Source: Segatella copri (GTDB taxonomy: Bacteria > Bacteroidota > Bacteroidia > Bacteroidales > Bacteroidaceae). From it: a stretch of DNA of 64,000 nt. Made by a program: the position numbers and the translations under genes. The notes under the pieces were generated by a model that had not been told where the DNA came from, did not search any database, and saw only the letters and a program-made list of their open reading frames with translations. Shown here piece after piece: positions 32,687 through 39,490 of this stretch. Position 1 is the stretch's first letter. Each line of letters opens with the position of its first letter. Where the stretch lies: assembly GCF_026015625.1 (NCBI RefSeq), contig NZ_JAPDVG010000001.1, forward strand, positions 806,001 through 870,000, read 5' to 3'.

Positions 32687-35002
32687 CTAAAATGGGAGAT
32701 CCCCGGGCGGAATATTCTCGCTGCCATCCATCTTCTGGTTGTTCTCTATCTCGTCAGGACGCATCTCTATCACCTTCCAGCCGTTGCCCGTCTTGCGGTG
32801 AATCTTCTTGAATCCCAGCGCCTCCATGAACATCGAAATATCCTTGTTCGACATCGACTGGCGAAAGGCGGGGTTCGTGCAGATGCGCTCCATCACATCA
32901 CTCGCCGTAACAAACTTGCAGAACTCGGACGGCGTATCGGCATCAGGAACACGGTAGAACTTGTTGATGCGCTCGGCTATATAGTTGTTTACACGGAAAT
33001 AAAGATTGTGGTGCTGAATCTCCTCGTTCTCCTCCTTCGTAAACCAGTAAACCCAGTCGCAGGGCTCACCCCTCCGGCGCTTCTCTATCACCTCCTGAGC
33101 CAGTGCCACAGCCTGGGAATAGATGCCCTCGTAATTGAAGGGGAAGTCGATGGGACTCTTGATCTTCTCGATGCGCCAGATGAGGAAACGGCGGTTCTCG
33201 TCATCATCGATGATATGAATCTCATTGCTCGTGGCACAGAACCCCGCATTGTTCTGCAAGATGCAGTCCCACTCGGCATAAGGGATTCGCATGCTGATGT
33301 TGCGCTTCGTGATGTTGCTCTTGAAGGAATCCAGGTTCTTGCCGCGCAGACAGCTGAACTCATCGAGACACACTATCGCCTTGCTGGCACACATCTGCAG
33401 GAAATCCTTGTTCTTGTAGTCGCCCGTAGAATCGTTGGCGAAATACTTGCGCAGATGGGGCGGCAGAAGATGGTCGAAAAACGTGGTCTTGAAGATGCCG
33501 CCCTTGCCTACGAAAACCATGATAGACTGGTTGGTGACATCGGGCCGAACCCAGCAAACCACCATGTTGACCAGCCATTTCCTGAAGGCATAGGCAAAAT
33601 CCTCCTCCGTATGGCGGTAACCGCCTGTCTGCATCACGGTTACCCGATGGGCTAATTCAGCGATATAGTCAGTCTTTCGGTCCCATTTCGGCAGACTCTT
33701 CAGATATTCCTCCATGGGGTTGAATTCGGGGCTGAAGTTACTTCTGATTACCGTATCCAGCTTTTTCTGGGTGGTGCAGATGTTATCCAGTTCCATCTTC
33801 ACGAACAGGGAATTGCTCACCCGGGTATCCACTTCGGTCCAGTCGAGATAGAGTTTCTCTCCGGTGTTGATGGCGCGCACTTCATACTGGTTGCTCAGCG
33901 TGTTGTGGTGCATTTCATATCGGGCTCCCAGCCATCCCAGCAGTGCTCTCATGCTGGTATAACGTTTCTGCTCATCATCTCCCTGCTGTCTTATCTTCCA
34001 GGTTCCCAGCCGCTCGGTATGCTTGTAAATCTCTCGTGCCACCCGTTCGGTATCGGCATATTCGCCGCCAAACTTATCTGCCATGTGTTTCACAGCCTCC
34101 TCCTTTTCGGCTCCGAAACAGAGGCAGAATGTGGCGTATCTCACTACGTAGCTGTTGTGATGATGCTCCTCAAACCGCTCCTCCCAGCTTTCTTCCAGTT
34201 TGTCTACATACTGCAGAATCTCTTCGGTAGTGAGCGTTTTGGGTGGTGCCTCGTCTTCCTGTTTTCGAGGGCTTTTCTTTCTGGGTTTTTCAGCCTCCGT
34301 CTGCCTTTTCCTGTTCTGTTCCTCCTGTTGCTTTGTAGCTTTTTCGAAGTTCTCCACCTCCTCCCGGGTGATGGGGAGAACTTCGGCATTCCAGTTGAAG
34401 TAAGCCTCGGGGTCGTAAGCCAGTCCGCAGCTTCTCACCATGTCCTGGCATTGTTTGTCGCTGCTGATACCCAGCAGTTTGTCGTACATGCTCATGGCTT
34501 TCCTGATGGCGACCTGGTGGAGTTCGGTGGCAGTGAGATTGCATCCTTCAGGCCGCATATATCTGAGCAGGATGCGGAATCCCTTGCCCGAGACGGTGAT
34601 GTAGAAGATCATGGTGAAGGGGATTTTCCGGGCTTTCTGCCTGAGTGCCTCGATGTTTTTGGGGGGCACGTCGTCATAATCGAGCATCAGCCAATAGGTT
34701 TCCTTCCTGAAGTCAGTCAGCTTCTTGGAGCTTCCCTTGAGCTGCACGCTGGGAGTGATGCAGGGCAGCCTGTGCTTGATGTCCTCTGCCGTTCTCTTGT
34801 CCACCTTCGTCATCGACCTGTAGCCTTCGGTATTGGTTTTCACCGGTGCTGAATGCATGATGTTGTACTCCAGCACCTCTCTGTTGGGGAGAGGCTTGCT
34901 GGTAGAGGTCTTCAGAGTCTGGAAAAAAGAGGGCAAGACCTCTTTCTCCTGTTCTGTTTCCGGGTTATTCCCGGTCTCGTTTGTGGGTTTGTTTTCTTTC
35001 AT
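32687..35002 (-). CDS. BT4734-like / VapE family primase-helicase-like protein
   Basis: 771 residues. The N-terminal region (about 60-210) is the BT4734/BF3469-type domain (YRSMTKVDKRTAEDIKHRLPCITPSV, YWLMLDYDDVPP, FYITVSGKGFRILLRY), related to archaeo-eukaryotic primases. A Lys/Glu/Arg-rich linker (about 225-255) follows. The C-terminal VapE domain has the P-loop GKGGIFKTT (Phe504 before Lys505 where a Gly is usual), Walker B IVCLDEFSC, and later NNAGFCATSNEIHIIDDDENRRFLIWRI. VapE proteins are superfamily 3-type helicases of phages and satellites. Start overlaps the upstream gene stop as ATGA, so the two are coupled. Candidate replication initiator of a former mobile element. Confidence 0.9.
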   Translation of the reverse strand: MKENKPTNETGNNPETEQEKEVLPSFFQTLKTSTSKPLPNREVLEYNIMHSAPVKTNTEGYRSMTKVDKRTAEDIKHRLPCITPSVQLKGSSKKLTDFRKETYWLMLDYDDVPPKNIEALRQKARKIPFTMIFYITVSGKGFRILLRYMRPEGCNLTATELHQVAIRKAMSMYDKLLGISSDKQCQDMVRSCGLAYDPEAYFNWNAEVLPITREEVENFEKATKQQEEQNRKRQTEAEKPRKKSPRKQEDEAPPKTLTTEEILQYVDKLEESWEERFEEHHHNSYVVRYATFCLCFGAEKEEAVKHMADKFGGEYADTERVAREIYKHTERLGTWKIRQQGDDEQKRYTSMRALLGWLGARYEMHHNTLSNQYEVRAINTGEKLYLDWTEVDTRVSNSLFVKMELDNICTTQKKLDTVIRSNFSPEFNPMEEYLKSLPKWDRKTDYIAELAHRVTVMQTGGYRHTEEDFAYAFRKWLVNMVVCWVRPDVTNQSIMVFVGKGGIFKTTFFDHLLPPHLRKYFANDSTGDYKNKDFLQMCASKAIVCLDEFSCLRGKNLDSFKSNITKRNISMRIPYAEWDCILQNNAGFCATSNEIHIIDDDENRRFLIWRIEKIKSPIDFPFNYEGIYSQAVALAQEVIEKRRRGEPCDWVYWFTKEENEEIQHHNLYFRVNNYIAERINKFYRVPDADTPSEFCKFVTASDVMERICTNPAFRQSMSNKDISMFMEALGFKKIHRKTGNGWKVIEMRPDEIENNQKMDGSENIPPGDLPF

Positions 35003-35472
35003 TTCTTTTGGGGTTTTATGAGTTTGAATTTTTGGTTTAATTCCGCCTTTTTCATCGCAACAGAATTGTAGGATAGGATATTTTTCCAGTTGCTCAAACT
35101 ATTGCTGAGGTCGTCCCAGTATACCGAACCTTTGTGCAGTATCCATTTGCTCACTTCATCGCAGTAATACCAGAATCTGGTTTTTCCGTGGATGTTTCCT
35201 TCATATTCCCAGGTCGTACCATTGCAGGCATCCTCCAGATCCATTTTTATGAGAATGGATATAATGGCTTTATCCATTGCGTAGAGGATTTCAGGAGTGA
35301 TTATCTTTTTTTTTATCTTTTCCGATATTGTGTCGCGTCCACCCATTACTATTCTGATGTCTGTGACATTTACGTCACATACTTTGGCGATAGCCAGTTT
35401 TATGCTGGCTTCTTCTTCCATTTCTGCTGAAAATTTCAGCACTTCTTGTTTTGTTACGTTATTATTTTCCAT
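34999..35472 (-). CDS. Hypothetical protein coupled to VapE
   Basis: 157 residues. Mixed alpha/beta with an acidic N-terminus (EVLKFSAEMEEEASIKLAIAKVCDVNVTDIRIVMGG). A central part predicts helices (TPEILYAMDKAIISILIKMDLEDACNG), and a C-terminal Trp/Tyr-rich segment (TRFWYYCDEVSKWILHKGSVYWDDL) precedes a basic tail. No family recognised. The stop TGA overlaps the VapE ATG (ATGA), strong evidence for one operon and stoichiometric translation. It may be a partner or regulator of the VapE-like protein. It is the promoter-proximal gene next to the 887-bp repeat region. Confidence 0.75.
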   Translation of the reverse strand: MENNNVTKQEVLKFSAEMEEEASIKLAIAKVCDVNVTDIRIVMGGRDTISEKIKKKIITPEILYAMDKAIISILIKMDLEDACNGTTWEYEGNIHGKTRFWYYCDEVSKWILHKGSVYWDDLSNSLSNWKNILSYNSVAMKKAELNQKFKLIKPQKK

Positions 35473-36359
35473 GCTGCGAAGTTACACAAAAAGCTGCACA
35501 TTGGAAGTGAAGGCTATAGCCCTCACTTTTTACAAAGAATAACCTAGGTTAAACTTTTTAACGCGGCATTTCTGCGCCCATTTTTGTTGGGGTATTTTGA
35601 AGAAGAAGTAGTGAAGAAGCGAAACATCGGAAAAGTGACGAGGTGAAGGGTGAAGGGTATATTTTAAATCTTATATTATATTCTTTTTTTTAGGATTTTT
35701 GGAAAAACCGGATAGTCAGAAAAATGAAAAAACGGATTTTTTCCCTTGCCGCGCGTATATATAAAAAAGAGTTTTCAAACCTTCACCCTTCACCTTTTTA
35801 TTTAAGGTTTTGTGTGTCAAATAGTTACGGGTGAAGGGTGGTGAAGGGTGTTTTTCGCTTTTTATAAACATATTTTAAGAATTCAGCCCGTTTTTACATA
35901 TTTTAAGCGTTTATTTTTGGTTCCGAAAGGGGTGCCATTTTTTAGAGGTCCATTTTTTTCTCTTTTCTTACCGCTGAAATCTTTGAAAAAGCGAGTGGGG
36001 TAGTGAATCCCGTCTTATGTTGTGTTAAACAATTATCAGATAAAAGAAGTTAACGATACCGAAAAAGGACTGGTTTTTAAACAAATATTAACGCAGAAAA
36101 CTTGAAGTTTTGCATATTAGATTCTGGTTTCGCAAGTTCAGAAGTTAACGAATTTTAAGGAGTTATTCAAGTTTCGCCAGTGTGGGAATTTATTGAAGTT
36201 AAAGAAGTTATCACTCCCTACGGTCGTTCGGGAAGTTAAGAGACAATAGTCTTCTAGCTTAAAATGCAGGACATTTGTCCCTTAACTTCCCTCTAACTTC
36301 CATCTAACTTCCCCCCATGCGAAAGTTCAGTAAGAAAGTGCAAAAAAGATGAGAAAAGT
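35473..36359. other. 887-bp non-coding repeat-rich region (candidate origin or control region)
   Basis: No plausible gene on either strand. GTGAAGGGT-type repeats occur at 35642-35658 and 35829-35850, with an inverted block CCTTCACCCTTCACC at 35780-35794. The heptamer GAAGTTA occurs at 36046, 36141, 36195, 36204 and 36232. Its complement TAACTTC occurs at 36283, 36294 and 36305 with an exact 11-base period. A 15-bp motif ATGCGAAAGTTCAGT at 36317-36331 recurs at 45895-45909. The region lies between the divergent VapE operon and AAA-ATPase paralog 2 and contains AT-rich tracts. Confidence 0.7.
36283..36315. repeat. Three-unit 11-bp tandem repeat
   Basis: TAACTTCCCTC, TAACTTCCATC and TAACTTCCCCC in tandem, followed at once by ATGCGAAAGTTCAGT. 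Confidence 0.85.
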
Positions 36360-36416
36360 ATGGCGGTTTCGGAAAATAATCGTAAATTTGCAATTGGAAA
36401 ACAAAGATTAGGAATT

Positions 36417-38018
36417 ATGGTAGAGATAAATGATAGAAAATTACCTGTAGGCATCCAGTCTTTTGAGAAAATCAGAAAGGATGGATATCTTTATGTTGAC
36501 AAGACAGATATCATCTGGCAACTTGCCAACAGAAACAAAACGTATAATTACCTGAGCCGCCCACGCCGCTTTGGTAAATCTGTGCTGGTCGATACGCTCG
36601 AAGCCTACTTCATGGGTAAGAAGGAACTCTTTGAGGGGTTGAAGATCATGCAGCTGGAGACAGAATGGGTGAAGCGTCCTGTCATCAGACTCGATATGAG
36701 TCGTGCAGGTGCAGAACCGGAAACATTGCGCTCTTATCTCGACATCACTTTCGACAGATTAGAGGAGGAATATGGTATTACACCTAAGCCAACCGCCAAA
36801 CTTGCCGACCGCTTCAATGCAATAATCGTGGGGGCGTATGAGCAAACCGGACAGCAGGTTGCCATCCTCATCGATGAATACGATTCTCCATTGCAGCATT
36901 CCTGGAAGACTCCTTATCACGAAGCATGTACCGCTGTTTATCGTGAAGTTTTTGCCATTCTCAAGGCAGATGATAAATACGAAAAGTTTGTCTTCATCAC
37001 TGGCATCACCAAGTTTACGCAGATTTCTCTTTTCTCTGTACTCAATAATCTGAGCAATATCAGCTTTGATTCTGAGTATGTGGCTCTCTGCGGTATCACG
37101 AAGGAAGAAGTCTTACGTGATTTCAAACCGGAAATCAACAAGTTGGCAGCAAGTAAGGGATGGACTTTCGATGAAGCCGTAGTGCAATTGACTGCTTATT
37201 ATGATGGCTATCATTTCAGCCATGAAAATATGGTTGATGTCTTCAATCCATTCAGTCTTATCAATGCACTCGCTGATTCTAAACTGAGGAACTACTGGGC
37301 TTCATCGGGTGCAACCTCGCTGCTTCCTAAGTTTGTGGATGACATGGAAATTCGTTTGAAGGATTTTGATCATAGTGCCCTGTTGGACACAATCATAGAA
37401 ACTTCTGACGTAACAGGCGGTGGAGCAGAGCTGTTTCTCTATCAGTCGGGCTATCTCACGATTAAGGGTTACATAAACGGAACTTATCTTCTTGGCATTC
37501 CTAACTTCGAGGTTCGGCAAGCCTTGAATGAAATCGTGTTGCCAACGCTTGCCATGCGCAAGAATAATGACCTTCAATCTACCCAGGCATTTCTGAATGT
37601 TCACCTCAGCCTTGGCAATCTTCCCGAAGCCATGAAATGCCTGAAGGCGCTTATTGCGGATGTGCCTTACAGCAACAAGAAGCTTGCCAGCATGGATATG
37701 GAGGAGCGCTACCGACTGATTATGAGCACCATCTTCTATGCTATCGGCTGCCGGGTAGAAGTAGAAAAGATGATTGCTACGGGCAGGATTGATATGGTGG
37801 TAGAAAACACCAATTTCATCTATGTGCTGGAGTTGAAACTGAGCAATAATGGTGGTGTGGATGCAGCCACAGAGCAGATGAAAGCCAAACAGTATGCCGA
37901 ACCTTTCAAGGCTGATAAGCGCAAGGTAATTGCCCTTGCCATAGAACTGGATGATATGGGAAAGGGACTGGTTGATTGGAAGGAAGTTAAATTTAAAAGA
38001 ATTAAGGATTATGAGTGA
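36417..38018 (+). CDS. AAA-ATPase-like / PD-(D/E)XK nuclease-like protein, paralog 2
   Basis: About 533 residues from the ATG at 36417 (MVEINDRKLPVGIQSFEKIRKDGYLYVDKT), preferred over 36360 because a TAAATTTG promoter box lies between them at 36383-36390. Walker A-like [13 protein letters not shown], Walker B-like VAILIDEYDSPLQH, the central [19 protein letters not shown] and [23 protein letters not shown] are all intact. The C-terminal nuclease-like part reads GRIDMVVENTNFIYVLELKLSNNGGVDAATEQMKAKQYAE. It is clearly diverged from paralogs 1 and 3. Its last codons overlap by 8 bases the start of a 54-aa ORF, so the two are probably translationally coupled. Confidence 0.9.
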   Translation: MVEINDRKLPVGIQSFEKIRKDGYLYVDKTDIIWQLANRNKTYNYLSRPRRFGKSVLVDTLEAYFMGKKELFEGLKIMQLETEWVKRPVIRLDMSRAGAEPETLRSYLDITFDRLEEEYGITPKPTAKLADRFNAIIVGAYEQTGQQVAILIDEYDSPLQHSWKTPYHEACTAVYREVFAILKADDKYEKFVFITGITKFTQISLFSVLNNLSNISFDSEYVALCGITKEEVLRDFKPEINKLAASKGWTFDEAVVQLTAYYDGYHFSHENMVDVFNPFSLINALADSKLRNYWASSGATSLLPKFVDDMEIRLKDFDHSALLDTIIETSDVTGGGAELFLYQSGYLTIKGYINGTYLLGIPNFEVRQALNEIVLPTLAMRKNNDLQSTQAFLNVHLSLGNLPEAMKCLKALIADVPYSNKKLASMDMEERYRLIMSTIFYAIGCRVEVEKMIATGRIDMVVENTNFIYVLELKLSNNGGVDAATEQMKAKQYAEPFKADKRKVIALAIELDDMGKGLVDWKEVKFKRIKDYE

Positions 38019-38171
38019 AAGTGAGATTAAGGGCTTTATCAACAAAGTTGAATCAGGCTTAGTTGAAGCTCAGCATGATATGTTGGTAGAAAAGGCTTTA
38101 TACAATCGTCCTGTGGTCATTAGTGACGGAAATGGCGGGGTAGTAGAAGTTTCTGCCAAGCAATTATTAAA
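37986..38171. repeat. 186-bp direct repeat, left copy
   Basis: About 97% identical to 46041-46226, same orientation. It spans the last 11 codons of paralog 2 and the whole 54-aa ORF. The copies bracket 7.9 kb holding the toxin-antitoxin pair and fimbrial operon. Confidence 0.88.
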
Positions 38172-38175
38172 TTAG
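38011..38175 (+). CDS. 54-aa conserved companion protein, copy 1
   Basis: 54 codons, MSESEIKGFINKVESGLVEA then QHDMLVEKALYNRPVVISDG and a tail NGGVVEVSAKQLLN. N-terminal half is helical and acidic, C-terminal half a probable beta hairpin. ATG lies within the last codons of paralog 2 (8-base overlap, ATGAGTGA). A second copy at 46066-46230 differs at only two residues, and most base changes are silent, which suggests selection at protein level. No family recognised; a partner, antitoxin or regulator of the AAA-ATPase is the simplest guess. Confidence 0.75.
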   Translation: MSESEIKGFINKVESGLVEAQHDMLVEKALYNRPVVISDGNGGVVEVSAKQLLN

Positions 38176-38211
38176 AAAAGGTTTTATCATTCTTTTAACC
38201 AGAGTCGCCCT

Positions 38212-38463
38212 TTGTGGCATGGATTTTTAAAACAGATGATTATGAAGCAGGTAGAAGAAAGATACATCAGCTTTGAAGCCAGCAAGATGGCATATCGCGA
38301 CATCAAGAATTCCGTAGACACTGCCAAGCGTGAAGGTATAGCTGAGGGTATGAACCAGAAAGCCTTGGATATTGCCAGGAACATGCTTGCTGATGGCATT
38401 GACATCAATCTGATTATGAAGTATTCCGGTCTTACCCAGGAACAAATAGAAAAATTGAAATAA
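38212..38463 (+). pseudogene. C-terminal remnant of an Rpn/PD-(D/E)XK transposase-like gene
   Basis: About 75 residues (EERYISFEASKMAYRDIKNSVDTAKREGIAEGMNQKALDIARNMLADGIDINLIMKYSGLTQEQIEKLK) match the helical C-terminal tail of Rpn-family recombination-promoting nuclease/putative transposase proteins, which normally follow a nuclease domain of about 200 residues. That domain is missing here. An ATG at 38236 could allow expression of the tail; more likely it is decaying. It is followed by a terminator hairpin. Confidence 0.72.
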
Positions 38464-38492
38464 GATATTATTTAAGAGATGATAACAGATAA

Positions 38493-38534
38493 ACAGAAAT
38501 CCCCCATCCGGCTTGAGAAAGCAGGATGGGGGAT
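38493..38534. terminator. Terminator hairpin shared in form with that at 47967
   Basis: AAATCCCCCATCC(G) pairs with CAGGATGGGGGATTT around CTTGAGAAAG. A near-identical hairpin stands at 47967-48002 and a half copy at 39391-39410. Confidence 0.85.
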
Positions 38535-38616
38535 TTGCTTTATGTGATAGAGAGATTTATGAATGTCTATCAGCCAGTTTTCCCGCTTTTTATTTGGTCG
38601 TTTCAGGAAAAAAGCG

Positions 38617-38624
38617 TAATTTTG
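38617..38624 (+). promoter_or_regulatory. Promoter of the GNAT toxin-antitoxin pair
   Basis: TAATTTTG with TTTGG 20 bases upstream (38593-38597), about 38 bases before the 50-aa gene. Confidence 0.65.
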
Positions 38625-38661
38625 CAGCGAAATTAGATGTTGAACTTTAAAATAATTAAAT

Positions 38662-38814
38662 ATGGCAAGACCTATAAAAGAAACGCCTATACTCTATGGT
38701 GAAGATGCCAGAGTATTTGAGGCAAGGATGAAGAATCCTCCAAAGGAGAGCCACGAGAAGATAGAAGAAATCAATCGTGACTATAATTATATCATGAGTT
38801 TATTCGCAAATTGA
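38662..38814 (+). CDS. 50-aa putative antitoxin next to a GNAT toxin
   Basis: 50 codons, starting MARPIKETPILYGEDARVFE and ending YNYIMSLFAN. A short, charged protein with an N-terminal extended part and a C-terminal helix. It lies 2 bases before the GNAT gene, in the order and spacing of a type II toxin-antitoxin operon, and has a good promoter. It is shorter than classical DUF1778 antitoxins and I see no ribbon-helix-helix with confidence. It could bind and neutralise the acetyltransferase; this rests on context. Confidence 0.72.
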   Translation: MARPIKETPILYGEDARVFEARMKNPPKESHEKIEEINRDYNYIMSLFAN

Positions 38815-38816
38815 TT

Positions 38817-39368
38817 ATGAACGATAATAAAGACATTTGCGAACCGTTAAAGATTCGACGATTAGATATTAATGACAGAATATCTAATTTTAACTGTGGG
38901 GATGAAGACTTAAATGACTTCATTCTAAATGAGTCACAGTTGTATCGTGGAGAGATGCTAGCTGTGACTTACGTTATTGAAGACAATAATGGTGTAATCC
39001 TTGCATACTTCAGTTTAGCAAATGATAAAATCTCCTTAACAGAGTTTGAGAACAACACTGAGTTCAACAGGTTTAAAAGACGCTTTAAAAACTCAAAACG
39101 TCTCAAAAGCTATCCTGCAGTAAAAATATGTAGATTAGCTGTTGATGAAAATGCACGAAAGCTGCATCTTGGGACAAAACTTCTGAATTTTATCAAAGGA
39201 TATTTTGCCAAAGACAATAAAACGGGTTGTAGATTTATAACTGTTGATGCATACATAGAGGCGATACCTTTCTATTTAAAGAATAGCTTCTTAGAGCTTA
39301 CTAAAAATGATGAAGATGCGACACATACAAGATTATTATATTATGATCTTAAAATGATGTCTTTGTAG
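38817..39368 (+). CDS. GNAT-type toxin-like acetyltransferase
   Basis: About 183 residues from the ATG at 38817. It matches the TacT/AtaT-like GNAT toxin pattern: ISNFNCGDEDLNDFILNES (the FxCGxxxLDxFL motif), VILAYFSLAND, KICRLAVDENARKLHLGTKLLNFI with the acetyl-CoA loop (here RKLHLGTKLL rather than the usual QGxGxG), and FITVDAYIEAIPFYLKNSFLEL. Such toxins acetylate aminoacyl-tRNA and block translation. The weak Gly content of the CoA loop may reduce activity. Paired with the 50-aa gene 2 bases upstream. The alternative is an ordinary acetyltransferase. Confidence 0.8.
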   Translation: MNDNKDICEPLKIRRLDINDRISNFNCGDEDLNDFILNESQLYRGEMLAVTYVIEDNNGVILAYFSLANDKISLTEFENNTEFNRFKRRFKNSKRLKSYPAVKICRLAVDENARKLHLGTKLLNFIKGYFAKDNKTGCRFITVDAYIEAIPFYLKNSFLELTKNDEDATHTRLLYYDLKMMSL

Positions 39369-39390
39369 ATAATATATAGTTTGTATTTAC

Positions 39391-39410
39391 AGAAATCCCC
39401 CATCCTGCAA
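39391..39410. other. Half terminator: truncated copy of the repeated hairpin
   Basis: Only the left arm (AAATCCCCCATCCTGC) of the hairpin seen whole at 38493 and 47967 is present; the sequence then switches to AAACTGCC. It marks a rearrangement junction between the toxin-antitoxin pair and the fimbrial operon. Confidence 0.65.
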
Positions 39411-39458
39411 ACTGCCACCTTTTCATCGTGGCATATAGACCCTTGTCGTTTAATGTTC

Positions 39459-39487
39459 GTTGCGGGCGGAACATTTCCGCCCGCAAC
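39459..39487. terminator. 13-bp stem-loop after the fimbrial operon
   Basis: GTTGCGGGCGGAA pairs with TTCCGCCCGCAAC around a 3-base loop, 3 bases from the stop codon of the last fimbrial gene. No T run follows on the minus strand, so it may stabilise the mRNA end rather than terminate. Confidence 0.6.
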
Positions 39488-39490
39488 AGC

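Noticed and set aside
32798..33655. 285-codon open frame on the plus strand inside VapE
   Set aside because: Antisense to the conserved VapE ATPase domain, Leu/Ala/Val/Arg-rich, no start context.
35473..36359. Possible CRISPR array
   Set aside because: Repeats are short, irregular and in both orientations, with no spacer-repeat period and no cas genes in the window.
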